Positions 34,400 to 46,431 of a DNA stretch of 64,000 bases are shown in pieces. The DNA is taken from positions 2,551,001-2,615,000 of the forward strand of contig WAEK01000005.1 of assembly GCA_011634665.1 (NCBI GenBank), read 5' to 3'. The DNA is from Mortierella sp. BCC40632 (Eukaryota > Mortierellomycota > Mortierellomycetes > Mortierellales > Mortierellaceae). Below the pieces are notes generated by a model. That model ran no database searches. It was not told the origin of the DNA and saw only the letters and a list, made by a program, of their open reading frames with translations. A program made the translations under genes and the position numbers. Positions within the stretch are counted from its first letter, which is position 1. The number at the start of each line of letters is the position of its first letter.

Positions 34400-37300
34400 A
34401 TGTCGATGCCCCCTTCATCCGCATCAGGCTCTGGGGATTTTGCCACACCACAGACTCCCACTAAAAAGAATGCCTTCAAGGACATGTTGAGGCAACGCCA
34501 AATGGCTGTCCGAAATCATCGAGCCTCATCCTACGCGCCTTCAGACACGCAATCAAGGCGCTCCATAGCGACCGGATACTCTGGCGAACGTAGCCATTAC
34601 TATAATCAACCCCATTCGCTCGACCAGTACGATTCAACGTCTTTGGTCATTCAACAGTACGAGAATTCCCAACAGGAGAATGACTCAAATGGTCTCTCTC
34701 TCAAGACGATCCGCGAGGAGTTCTCTAGTGGTCAGCAGCAGCATTTCTCAGAAAATCCACACCAACAGTACCAAGCTCAATCACAGCAGCACAATCAGTC
34801 CCAACAGCAATATCAACACTACCATCAGAATCTGCATCACTCGCAGCAACAGTATCAGCATGAGCAGGCACAGATGCAACATCAAAACTGGAGCTTCAAC
34901 CCTTCCACTCGTGAGTGGGAACAGGGTATCTCCATTCGTGGTCCAGAAACTTCGATGCAAATGGCTACTGAAGAAGACCTTTCAGGAGGTATCATCATCC
35001 GAGGGCCTGAATCGCAGGAAAGCTCGTCTCGGAATTATCAGGGTGAGCAACCAATTTATTCAAAGCAGCATAATCAAGACCAAGGCGGAGGAAATTATGA
35101 TTCGGATGATATGGATATCGAGGATGATAGTCAGGATCGTATGCAGCACGACAATCCAGTAAGTTCAGGAGTACAATCAACAGACGCATACGACCTACGC
35201 GAACTGCTGCTTGCACAGCGCGCAAAGAAACTGGAAGCCTATGCAGGAGGCGATGAAGAAACAAAGGTAATTGGCGCTTTCTCCTCCTTATATCCCCCTT
35301 TTTAACTCTTCAGCCAGTTCAAGAAGATCTATGGGAGGAAAAAATACAAAGTAGCCTTGACAATGCAGTGTTTTCTGAAAAAAAATAATGTTTTTGGGTT
35401 TTTGAATGTGTCTATTTACTGGTAATCCTAAATGAATTCTACCATTCAAGGGCCTTGTTGCAAAGGCTGCAACTCAAGACGACAGTAAGTTCTCCCATAT
35501 GCCATTTCCCATTCTAATTCCCTCATGTGATTGAGTGATATCAAAGTAGAGCACTTACTGCATCACATACTCTTCTTATCAATAGGTGGTACTCGTATTA
35601 CATTTATTCGCAATCCTACCACAATCGCGGCCAACAGCGCGGGAGCTAGCCCATCCAGAGACTTTACTACAGGCGACGGATCGACACTCCCTGGAGAGAA
35701 CGGGTCATCAACAGCACCTCAACTTGGCGCTATGAATGGTCTCTCAGCAGCAGGAGGTGTATCTCATCCTCAGCAAGTCTCTCATCCTGGAAAATCTCTT
35801 GCTGGTACCAATATTGAATCTCTCAGTACCAGCCATCCAACAAGTAGCAGCCCGAGCGAGTCTGCTCCTATCTCAATCAAACTTAGTGTAGTCAATACTG
35901 GCTTCAAGCCAAGTACCTCCTCAAGTATTCCCTCCACGCCAACACAGACATCACTTTCTCAAGCTCATGCCCATCTTTCAAAAAGCTCTAGCGCCTCAAC
36001 TTCGCCAGCCAGCGCAGTCTTGGGGTCCAGAATTCCCTTGAAGCCAAGTCAAATGGCATCTTCGATCAGCACAGAGCCTCTACCACTTTCACGGAAATTC
36101 ACTCCAGTGCTCGCTGGCTCTGCTGGTGCATCAACTGGAAAGGTGTCTACCTCTGACCATGGACAGCCAGGAGCTGTGAGTGAGATGAACAATGCAAAGC
36201 AACTAAACACCGATATGGGGTCGAGTTTTACCCCAGCATCCGGCAATGTAGAAGAAAGCCGAAGGAACCAGTCATCCAGCCCTACGACATTGAATTTTTC
36301 CAAGAAGGCACCTGTTGATTCAGATGGAAGCGAAACGTTCCAATCGTCCAAGAGGGCCAAGGTAGGAGAGTCTGGCACAACTCCAGAGAGCCAATCTTCA
36401 GGGCTCAGCCTAAACGCCATCCGAGAGGAACGGATGGCAGCATCTGCGGCAGCTTCAGGATCGTCCAGTTCAAGATCAGCAATAGCAAATGATTGGGACC
36501 CTAAAGGCTCGCAGTCTGCATCTCAGGCGCGACAGCCCCCTCCATCTAGAGACCCGCGACTCGCTAAAAGGCAAGACGGGGATCAGTCGAGTGAGAGGAC
36601 ATTTAGCAAGTCAGATGCCGACTCTCGAGATAAGTCTTCAAGGGTCTATGATAAAGACTCGGATCGGCCATCGTACGATCGTGGCCACGACCGGGGGTCC
36701 GATCGCAACCATGACAGTCGATACGATCGAAGGAGTAATTATGATTCTAGGAGAGATGATGACAGGAGTTGGGACCGGCCATATGACAGGAGATATGACC
36801 GTAATGACCGTTATGGTGACCGGACTTATGATCGATACTCGGACCGAGCAAGCGACAGAGATAGAGGATATAGCCGAAGCGATCGATCGTACGACAGAAG
36901 TGACAGGGACAGAGGAGATGAAAGAGGAAGTGATAATGGTAGCGATCGGGGTTCTGACCGGGGTATAGATCGTTTTACAGACCGTGGATCTGGGGACAGG
37001 CGAGATGAGAAAGGGTCAGAGAACAATCGTACAAAATTTGCTCCTGAGAAGAGTTCGACTACCGAGTCGATCAAGAGCGAACGGGCAGGGCATGAGACAA
37101 CCACAAATGGTAACAGAGATTCCAACAAGACAAGTGGTGTGTCTGAGGCAACTGGGTTCTCGAAAGCAATCGTTCCTCAGGACGATCAACCTATTCTCTT
37201 TTCTGCTGCAAGCCGACTTGGTGCCATGACGGAAGCTGCCAAAGTACAACAGGCTACCGCTGGTGACCAAGGAGCCACCGGTACAGCTCCAGCGCCGAAG

Positions 37301-37591
37301 GATGAAGAGCCCATCCTCTTTTCAGCTGCCAACAGGTTACTTCAGATGCAACAGCAGCAACAGCAGCAACAGCAGCAGCAACCATTGCAACAGCAACAGC
37401 AGCTCCAGCAACTACAACAGCAACTCCAGCAACAAGTACATCAGCAACTCCAGCAATTACAATTGCAGCAGCAGCAACAGAAGCAGCAACAGCAACAGCA
37501 GCAGCAACAGCAACAACAGCAGCAACAACAGCAACAACAACAACAACAACAACAACAGCAGCAGCAGCAGCAGCAACAACAACAACAACAA

Positions 37592-37630
<39 letters not shown>

Positions 37631-39142
37631 CAACAGCAGCAACAACAGCAACAACAGCAACAACAACAGCAACCAACGCAACCACAGCAACAACCACAGC
37701 AGACGCAACAATCACAACAATCACAACAATCACAGCAACCGCAGCAACTGCAGCAAGCGCAATTACAGCCTCAGCAGCACCATAATCTTTTGCAACAGGC
37801 TTCGCTGAATTCTACCAGCAAAGCCATGGCGAACGAAGGAATCGCTTCGCGCGTGACCGAAGACCCGCCTATCTTGTTTTCGCCCGCAAGCCGTCACCAA
37901 CATACTGTCCTCGAGCCACCTATTCTATTTTCAGCTGCAAGTCGGATGAGCCACGGGCCCATGTCGCCATCGGGGGCCGGCTTGGCTGGAGCGGGCAAAG
38001 ATATTCTTGGTCACTCGGCCTTTCCACCAACATCAGCACCATCCCATGGACTTGGTTCTTTTGCTGAGCGCGAGTCATCCTTGATTCCTTTTTCCAGCAG
38101 TGCCAGTCGACCTTTGACTACTTCGTCCGCCTTGACAAATCGAGAGGGACTCAATATTGTATCAACACCCCTGGGAGAGGTTGGACGAAGCGATATGGCC
38201 TTGGCATTTGAGGTGATTGACCGTTGTTCGATGGATCTTCAGGTACTTCAACAGCGCTATATGTCCGTGTCGAGTCAACTCAGTGAAGCCACATCCAAAG
38301 CTCTCGAGTCGGATGCACGACTTGCACAACTAGGGGCTCAAATGGAGTTGGAACTCAAGATGAGTCGGATTCACCACGAGATGAAGAACAAGGTTGAACA
38401 TCAACAATTACCCGAGATTTATCGAATGATGCAAGCGACTCAGGAATTGATATCTAGATTGAATGTGCTCTCGACGTCTGCGATGGCAGGTTCGGCAACA
38501 GGACCAATGGTCGTGCGTCCAAAGCCTGGAGGGACGACCATGGCCTCGATGACGACTGCTGGCTCGACGGCGTCGACCACAACGGCTTTGACAGGAGGGG
38601 CCAAGGAATCAGGAGGAGGAGGGGGAGGAGGAGGAGGAGTAGAAGGAGGAGCTACCTCGGCAGCTGCTTTAGCCTTGGCCAAGTTGGTTGAAGGGAGTGA
38701 TAGCAGTAACAACAGTGGCAATGGCCAAGGAGAATCAAAGGCTCGTATGCCTGGATCAGCACGCAAACGTAAATGGGATATGGAGGTTGATCCCCGAACG
38801 CTCGAGAATGCAGGAGCAGGAACAGGAGCAATGGAAACAGGATTAGGAACATCCTGTGGGGTTGGACAAATCGTGTCAGGACTAGGTTCGGGCAGTACAA
38901 GTTCAGGGAAGGAATCCGGATCAGGCAAAGCTATGGTTGCAACCAAATCGAATTCAACTCAAGGAACATCTCGACCTTGTCTTTCGTTCAACATTGCACC
39001 AAGAGGATGTCGGTTCTTGGCCAACAAGCGACCATGTCCGTTTGTACATCATTGTCTCTATTGTGGATCCTTTGAGCACACGGTGCTTCAATGTGAGTAC
39101 ACCTCAATGGACCCATACGATGATGAAGTCTTTCTGAAGTAA
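34400..39142 (+). CDS. Giant polyQ, RD-rich protein with C-terminal CCHC zinc knuckle
   Basis: Three exons, 34400..35266, 35451..35484 (34 nt) and 35586..39142, encode 1,485 residues, mostly disordered. Order: MSMPPSS leader; KNAFKDMLRQRQMAVRNHRASSYAP; Q/H-rich stretch; two IRGPE motifs; Ser/Thr-rich region; a DR/RD/SY-rich region (about 36650-36990); four PILFS-type motifs; a polyQ tract of about 130 residues (37345-37740); a coiled-coil region (DMALAFEVIDRCSMDLQVLQQRYMSVSSQL, KNKVEHQQLPEIYRMM). A folded C-terminus follows: CLSFNIAPRGCRFLANKRPCPFVHHC (C3H-like spacing), then CLYCGSFEHTVLQC, an exact CX2CX4HX4C knuckle. RD-rich and zinc-knuckle parts point to RNA binding, perhaps mRNA processing or granules; this is inference. 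I know no named orthologue. Confidence 0.8.
37345..37740 (+). repeat. CAA/CAG polyglutamine tract
   Basis: Nearly 400 bp of mixed CAA and CAG codons with rare Leu, Lys, His and Pro interruptions, in frame within the large gene. The mixture of the two codons reduces pure-repeat slippage. Confidence 0.95.
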
Positions 39143-39160
39143 GAAAACAAAACAAAAAAG

Positions 39161-39200
<40 letters not shown>

Positions 39201-39616
39201 CCATGGATCCATTGTGTGTGCTTTTCTCTTGCTTTTTTGTTCCATCTCAAAAAAGTAATTTATTCTGCATTCTTTCATGATTATAAGCAAAGGATTGGGG
39301 AGAGAGAGAGAGGAAGAGGATAGATAGACAGGAGAGAAAAAAGCCAAAGCATTTGGGATTGTGGTTAGATATGGAGAATCATTTTAGCAAAAAAAAACTC
39401 AGGCGCAACTTTTTTTTTTTTTTTTTTGAAAAAAAAAAAAAAAAAAAAAAATACATACATTAGAAAAAAAAAGAAAGGGCTACAGAGAGACCACAAACTT
39501 TTTTCCTTCTTTTCTCTTTTCAAAACAAAGAAAAGAGACCCTCGCCTCTCCAACTTGATTTCTTTTTGAATGTCCTCATCGTCGGGAGAAGGCAGTTGTC
39601 GGCTTCATGTTTGCAT
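39143..39616. other. Convergent 3' spacer polyQ gene / eIF4A
   Basis: A 40-nt A run at about 39160-39195, T and A runs at 39411-39451 and nothing gene-like. Confidence 0.6.
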
Positions 39617-40000
39617 TTAGATGAGGTCGGCAACGTTCATGGGCATCTCATCGATCTGGGTCGAGTAGAACTGCTCGATCTCACGGAGCATGCGGGTGTC
39701 ATCAGCAGTGACAAAGTTGATAGCAACACCCTTACGACCGAAACGACCACCACGACCGATACGATGAATGTAGTTCTCCTTGTTGGAGGGGAGATCGTAG
39801 TTGATGACCAAGGAAACCTGCTGGACATCGATACCACGAGCCAACAAATCAGTGGCGATCAACACGCGAGAAGATCCAGAACGGAACTCCTTCATGATGA
39901 CCTCACGCTGGGCCTGCTCCATGTCTCCGTGCATGGCCGAGACGGTGAACTCACGGGCCTGGAGCTTCTCGGTCAACCAGTCGACCTTTCTGCGGGTGTT

Positions 40001-40039
<39 letters not shown>

Positions 40040-42081
40040 GAGATCGCAGAGAGTGTCGAGCTTCCACTCCTCCTTCTCAACAGCAACGTAGAACTGCTTG
40101 ATACCCTCGAGGGTCAACTCATCCTTCTTGACCAAGATACGGACGGGGTCACGCATGAACTTGGTGGTGACCTCCATGACCTCAGCGGGCATGGTGGCGG
40201 AGAGAAGGACGACCTGGGTGCCTGGGGGAAGACCCTGGAAAACGTCGTAGATCTGGTCCTTGAAACCACGGGACAACATCTCATCGGCCTCATCGAGGAC
40301 GAACATCTTGATGGCATCGGTGTTAAGGGCACGACGGTTGATCATGTCAAAGACACGACCGGGGGTACCGACGACGACGTGGACACCGTCCTGGAGAATC
40401 TTCATATCCTCACGGACGTTGGTACCACCGATACAGGCGTGGCACTTGATGTCGAGGTAGTCACCGAGGGCAATGACGACCTTCTGGATCTGCTGGGCCA
40501 ACTCACGGGTGGGGGCGAGGATCAAGGCCTGGCACTTCTGGAGGCTGGCATCCAAGGACTGGAGGACCGAGATCGAGAAGGTGGCGGTCTTACCGGTACC
40601 GGACTGAGCCTGAGCGATGACATCGTTGCCCTTGATGACGGGCATGATGGCACGCTGCTGAATGGACGAGGGACGTTCGAAACTATTGTATTATCATTCC
40701 ATCGAGAGAGAGAGAGAAAAGACATGGTTAGAAATTTTTTGGTCAAAGCTAGGAATCGAGCCTAGAAAAACAAAAAAAAAACAAGCCGTCATCATCATTA
40801 TCATTATCATCATACCCATAAGCATAGATACCACGAAGCAACTCGGGCTTCAGGTTCATGTTGTCGAAGTTGTCAATGACCTCATCGTAGTTGGTCTATC
40901 GAGACAAAAAAAAAAAAAAAAAAAAAGAAAGCACATGTCAGTCCTACTTGTCGTATGTGTATTTTTTTTCTTTTGTTTTGAAAGGATCCGTCGACTTCCT
41001 TTCCTAGACCGAAAAAGAGACAAAGGGTGGGGGATTGTGGATGCAAAGTGTTTTATTGCCCACTCGGTCCAGCACGAGGACTGACCCTTTGTCCCCCTTG
41101 CCCAACATACATCTCCTCCCGCAAACATGAACCGTATGCTTTACCTCGATCTCGTGATCGTTGAGCTCAAGACCGGAAGATTCGTTGCTAAAGGGATAAT
41201 AGGAAAAGAAAGGAAAGGTTCAAGGGTGAGAAAAGAAGTTAGCATGCAGAGCTTGGGTCGTTGTCGCTGTCTCTCCCGACCTTCCCTCGAGAGAAACGGA
41301 GAAAGAAGGGATGGGGTAGGGTAGGGAGGGGGGGCAGGAGGATATAAGCCAAGGGCAAATAAAGGTGCTGCATAGAGACCATTGCCAGGAGACAGAGGAA
41401 GAAGCATAGGGAATGTTTGAGGTCTTGGACCCAGCAAACAAAGCTGAGCTCAACCTTGGACTGGGCCTCGTTCCCGTTCACTCCTACTGCGGCAAAAAAA
41501 GCCCGCAGTAAAGGGAAAAAAAAAAAAAGTATCGGGTGAAGTATCATCGTCATCATCTGGATCATGATCATTAGGACTGGGTCAGTCCAAGGTGATCCAC
41601 GGCCAGATCTAGATGATCACTCTCCAATATCTATAGCAGTTGGAGGCAGCATTGATCCAAGGTCACCGATCATCGGCTCACTAGATCGAAAGCACCACCC
41701 AAGAACCCATCTCTCTCGGCTTTCGAGCCTACTGAATCCAGGCCGATGATAAACAAAGGAAAAAAAAAATAGAAAAAAAAAATGGATCCTGCTTGCCGGA
41801 AGGCCATGTCGTGGATGGGAAGCCTGGTGTCCTGAGAGAAGGAAGCTGAGGAGGAGGTGGCTCCAGCTTCTTCCTTTTGGTCGCTTTCTTGCCGGTCGCA
41901 CACATGGACACACACACTCGTACAGAGCGGATATACAAAGGTTGACAGGGGCAGGAAAGACCCAAGACAATGAAGGGGAGAGGAGGCCCCAAGGGGGAGG
42001 GCGTGGGAGTGGATGCGGATGCGGATGTGGATGTGGATAGAGAGCAGCAGGAAAGGGAGGGTTCACCTACTGGGCAGACAT
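39617..42081 (-). CDS. TIF1: Translation initiation factor eIF4A, DEAD-box RNA helicase
   Basis: ATP-dependent RNA helicase of the eIF4F complex that unwinds mRNA 5' leaders. Four minus-strand exons, 42081..42071, 41187..41145, 40895..40816 and 40682..39617, give 399 residues, normal for the family. The first coding exon is only 11 nt (MSA plus two bases), followed by an 883-bp intron. The next exons give [14 protein letters not shown] and [27 protein letters not shown]. Helicase motifs in order: Q motif [22 protein letters not shown], Ia [47 protein letters not shown] and [10 protein letters not shown]. The tail [10 protein letters not shown] is typical of eIF4A. Exon 1 is inferred from splice signals and phase; the rest is certain. 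It is divergent from RPA1. Confidence 0.94.
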
Positions 42082-42819
42082 GCTTTTTTTTGCTTTTTTT
42101 AATATAAGTAGACAGATGAGTTCCTTTTATACAAGAACTCGAAATGTCTAACTAGAGAGAGAGATGGATGGAAGAAGAAGCAAAGAGGGTGAAAAATTTT
42201 TTTCGGGCACTGCACGGCCTTTTCTCGCTCTGCTCTAGGGACGTCTCTCTGGCTCTGGCTCTCACTCGCCTAGCTCTCTCTCTCTCTCTGCTCTCTCTCT
42301 ACTCTCTCGCTCACGTTCTCTCTCTCTCTCGCCCTCGCCTAGCGCTGGTGTCCCCCTTTGGGTATGATCTTATCAATCTAAGCCACCCATTCAATTTTTT
42401 TTTTCCTCTCTCTCTCTGCCTCTCTCTCTGCCTCTCTCTCTGCCTCTCTCTCTGCCTCTCGGTCTACCACTACCTCTTCTGCGCCTCAATAATCCATCAC
42501 ACTCTCTCTCTCTCTTCCCTCCGTTAGGTAGAATATTCGTTAGAATAGTGCACACTTGACCTTCGCCATCACTACTGGCTCTCGAGAAGAGGTCTCGTTG
42601 CTGCGGCGGTCTACTAAACTGGCGCAGGTCAAACTGCGGCACTATCCTACTCTGGTGGCGATAAATAAATAAAAAAAAGATGACGTATGAATGGATTGGA
42701 TTTAATTGGATTGATTTTTTTGGAGGCAAAAATACCAAACGCGCTCTTTTTTTTTTTTTTTCTCTTCACTTGTTTGCCACCGTTCCCAACCTCTGGACCG
42801 AAGAAACATCGCAAACAAG
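42082..42819. promoter_or_regulatory. Divergent promoter eIF4A / RPA1
   Basis: A 738-bp spacer. The centre has a long CT-rich run, including four units of the 12-mer CTCTCTCTGCCT near 42411-42458 and CT runs at 42275-42330. No clear TATA box was seen. Confidence 0.5.
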
Positions 42820-45818
42820 ATGGCCCACCCTCCACTGACGCCCAATGCTATCCAGCACATCTTTCATGGCCAGGACTGTCCCAGCCCTGTGCTTCAGATC
42901 GTAAACACAAAGGCCATGGCCCCCCAAGTGACAGGAGGAGCCACACGCCACCGGTAAATCATTGAAAGACTCGGGAAACAAGTCCATCTCCATTTTGGTG
43001 GCAAACGAGTCTACGGATGACCCCGTTCTCATTTATTTATTTTTTTTTCCATATGAATAGAGTGCTCTTTTCGGATGGCACCAGTCTCATGCAAGGTATC
43101 GAAGCACAGCAGGATGTGTCTGGTGGAACATGGTAGACATGGACACCTCTTTGTCTTGGCTTAACTGACACTGGACTTTTTTATTTTTATTTCTTTTTAT
43201 TTCTTGGGCCTCGTCTACCCATCTACAGGAATCTTTGGCACGACTATCCACCCTCTCTTTGAGAATGGAGCGCTAAAGATCTATAGCATTGTCAAGCTCG
43301 TCAAGTACTCCACCAAGCTTGTCAACGGAAGAAAGTAAGTACTCGATTTTTTGATCGAGGCAAGACTCTATATGTTTGCAGTAGATGAACTGGTCTCCTT
43401 TTTTTTTTTTTTTTTTTTTTTTTCTTTCTTTTCAAAGATAAACTCAAAGGGACTGACATTCGATGTTTCCTTATTCTTCTTTTAATTCTAGACTCATCCT
43501 GGCTACGGAAATTGAAATTATTGACACCATGGGTACCCTTTCCAAGCTTGGAACCCCTGTACGAGCCCTTTGATTTTTTTTTTCTTTTCTTCTCTGTCAT
43601 GTCCTCTTTTTTATTTTATTTTATTTTTGCTCGCTGTGCCGTTTACTAAGCCGTCCATGTCATAACTCCAAACCATTTCTCAGGTCAGTATCGATGCTGA
43701 AGCTGTTAACAAGCGGGAGAACCAAGGAGATAGTCCTCAACAACACAATCCCTATCAGCAGCTCTCCAACCAGCAACAACAACAACAGCAACAGCAACCT
43801 GCTACGACGCCCAATGGAATGCCTGTCCACCCGGTCAATACTCTCAACCCTTACCATAACCGATGGACGATCATGGCCAGAGTCACTCAAAAGTCTGAAA
43901 TCAAGACCTGGACCAAGCCTGGAGGCGTTGAAGGTCGATTGTTCAATATGACTCTGATGGATGAGAGTGTATGTGCCAATGATACTTTATTGAATTTGCT
44001 CCGCGTGGGAAAAAAAAATTTCCAAAGGTATTTTGTACTGACAAGGGGAGGAGGCTGGATTTATGATCTCTCTCTTTTTTTTTTTTTATATAGGGCGAGA
44101 TTCGAGCAACAGCCTTTACGCAACAAGCTGACGAATTCTACAACATGATTGAGGAGGGCAAGGTATACTTTGTGTCGAACGCCAAGATCGAGCTGGCCAA
44201 GAAGCAGTTCTCGAATGTCAAGAATGATTACGAAATGATTCTTCAGCGTGACACACAGATTATCAGCGTAAGGATTTAGACCTTGATATTGAGATTGGGC
44301 GTAGCCGTGCCCCTCCCCCTTTTTTTTTTTTTTTTTTTTTTTGTTGTTGTTGCTCAGAGAGTACTTTTGAGGTGAGAAGCAGCAGGAAGCTCATCCTTTT
44401 TTTTTTTTTTTTTTAATCCGTTTGTTTTTAGGCACCCGATAGTGGAGCTGTTCCTGAAATCCGCTACAAGTTTGTGGATTTGGCGACCTTGGCGAACATC
44501 AAGGAAAAAGAGTCGATTGATGTGATTGCTGTCATCAAGGAGGTTGGCGAGTTGACAAACAATATTTCACAAAAGACCAACCGCCCCGTCATCAAACGCG
44601 ATCTGACTTTGGTCGATACCACAGGATTCTCCACCCGACTCACGCTTTGGGGCAACCAAGCCGAGACGTTCACTGTCGTTGGATCTCACCCTGTCATTGC
44701 ATTCAAGGGTGTCACAGTCAGCGACTATGGTGGTAGGTCATTTTATTACAGAGCCAATTTTCCTCCTTTCCCTTGCTACTACTACTATTACTACCACTAC
44801 TATAACGACAAAAGGTACTGTGGTAATAACGCTCCTTGCTCCCCTCCTCCTCTTCACTTTACTATAATAGGCAAATCTTTGAATGCGTTTGGTGGAAGCA
44901 CATATCGATTGAACCCCGAGACCAAGGAGGCATTCCAGTTGAAGGGCTGGTTTGAGAACCAGGGCCAGTCAACCAATTTCCATGCACATGTATCAGAATT
45001 CAAGGGCAGCTCTGCACCCAGGATGACATTTGATGATCTTATGCAGGCGACCGCCAACCCAGACCCCACACAGACAGTGTTCTTTGAAATCAAGGGAACG
45101 ATTGTGATGATGACCAAGCCAGAGAGTTTTTGTTACCCAGCCTGTCCTACGCAGGGTTGTAACAAGAAGGTTATTCAAGATAACAGTGGCTGGCGCTGTG
45201 AAAAGTGTAACCGAACCTATCCAGAGCCCGAATATCGTTACATCATGGGAGTCAATGTGTCGGATCATACTGGACATAGCTGGCTTCAAGCCTTTAACGA
45301 TGTGGGCATGTTGATCACAGGTCGACCTGCAGGAGAGCTTGAAAATGTATGTGTTTATTCCCCCTCCTCTCAGAGTTTTCAATGTGTTTCTAGAGAGAGA
45401 GAGAATGGGAGAAGAAACTGCTTTACTGATTGATGACGATCCACTCCTTGCCCTCCCCCTCCTCCCTACTTCCCTACCTCCACTTGCCTGTTTATGCACC
45501 TACTAGAACCGAGAAGAGATCAAGCCAACCTTTGATAGAGCCACATTCAAGTCGTATATTTTCAAGGGCAAGGCAAGGCCAAGCAAGAGATCTTTGGAGT
45601 AAGTTTTCTTTGATCATTTTTTTTTTTTTTTTTATAGGATCCTCTTTGTTTTAGTGAAGGAAAAAAACTGACTGATTTTTTTTTTTTTAAAAAAAAAAAA
45701 AACCTTCCCCTACTAGGACAATGCCAAGGTCCGGTACACGATCATCAATGCTACGCCACTTAACTTTGTGGATGAGTCCAAATATTTGTTGAAGCAGCTT
45801 CAGGAGTATGGAGTCTAA
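42820..45818 (+). CDS. RFA1: Replication protein A large subunit (RPA70), one-base frameshift near the 3' end
   Basis: Single-strand DNA-binding subunit of RPA, for replication, repair and recombination. Ten exons: 42820..42953, 43061..43095, 43229..43334, 43492..43558, 43684..43968, 44094..44267, 44432..44732, 44871..45346, 45507..45598 and 45717..45818. RPA70N begins MAHPPLTPNAIQHIFHGQ. A Q-rich linker follows (NPYQQLSNQ). DBD-A has RWTIMARVTQKSEIKTW and VYFVSNAKIELAKKQFS. DBD-B has GFSTRLTLWG. DBD-C has a C4 zinc ribbon at about residues 455-485 (CPTQGC, CEKC). In exon 9 the frame needs one more base near 45574 to continue as KAKQEIFGDNAKVRYTIINATPLNFVDE. As assembled it shifts and stops in the next donor, losing the last 40-odd residues. 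With that base the protein is 590 residues, the usual size. Confidence 0.92.
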
Positions 45819-45998
45819 GTTGAAGAAGAAAAAAAAAAAAAAAAAAAAAGGAGGAAGGAATAGGAGGAAAGAAGAGTTCATTGTACAAAAGAACAGTAGG
45901 TGGGAGAGGGGAAGAAATTATAGTCATACAACTTTACTAAAAAAAAAAAAAAAGTATTGAAAGAATGCCTTTTTATTCCAAATGATGAATGAATGAAT

Positions 45999-46001
<3 letters not shown>

Positions 46002-46048
<47 letters not shown>
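46002..46048 (+). repeat. GA microsatellite
   Basis: More than twenty GA units directly after the stop codon of the HHCC gene, in its 3' UTR. Confidence 0.9.
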
Positions 46049-46052
<4 letters not shown>

Positions 46053-46053
46053 T

Positions 46054-46399
46054 TCACTCGACACGAGTCCAATGAATTCCCTTGTTTGGATCCGAGCTGC
46101 CATCGCCATTACTATTAGTGTTGTTGCCGCTGCTGTTGTTGTTGTTTCCAAGAGAGTGGCCATAGTCATGTTCTGGTTGAGTATTGTTTAGAATATGACA
46201 GGATGGATTTGTGAGAGACTGGGGTTGGACATGGGTTTGAGGATGATGATGAGAGGACGACAGCGCCGGTGGTGGTGGTGGTCGACGAAAGAGATGAGGA
46301 GGATATCCAGTCGAAGGGTGAGACTTAAAATGAGGGCCTGAAAGTGGTGGTTGATTATGGTGGTGGTGATGATGATGATGATGTTGTTGTTGTTGCTGT

Positions 46400-46431
<32 letters not shown>

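Noticed and set aside
37254..37733. Long antisense open frame (Val/Ala/Leu-rich) over the polyQ tract
   Set aside because: It is the mirror of CAA/CAG codons; antisense of such repeats is always open and not evidence for a gene.
39566..40765. 399-codon plus-strand frame opposite eIF4A
   Set aside because: It is a shadow produced by the biased codon usage of a highly expressed gene; similar antisense frames lie opposite RPP0 and RPS2.
40745..40770. tRNA-like B-box (GGCTCGATTCC on the minus strand) in an eIF4A intron
   Set aside because: No A-box at the right distance and no cloverleaf could be drawn; it is probably chance. I found no other tRNA-like B-box in the window.
40793..40815. Box C-like ATGATGA repeats at the start of an eIF4A intron
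   Set aside because: They are part of a simple ATGATA repeat and no box D follows before the intron ends.
41540..41700. Box C/D pair in the first eIF4A intron (minus strand)
   Set aside because: The box C variant is imperfect, the order relative to CTGA is wrong for the good copy, and the guide matches no rRNA segment I know.
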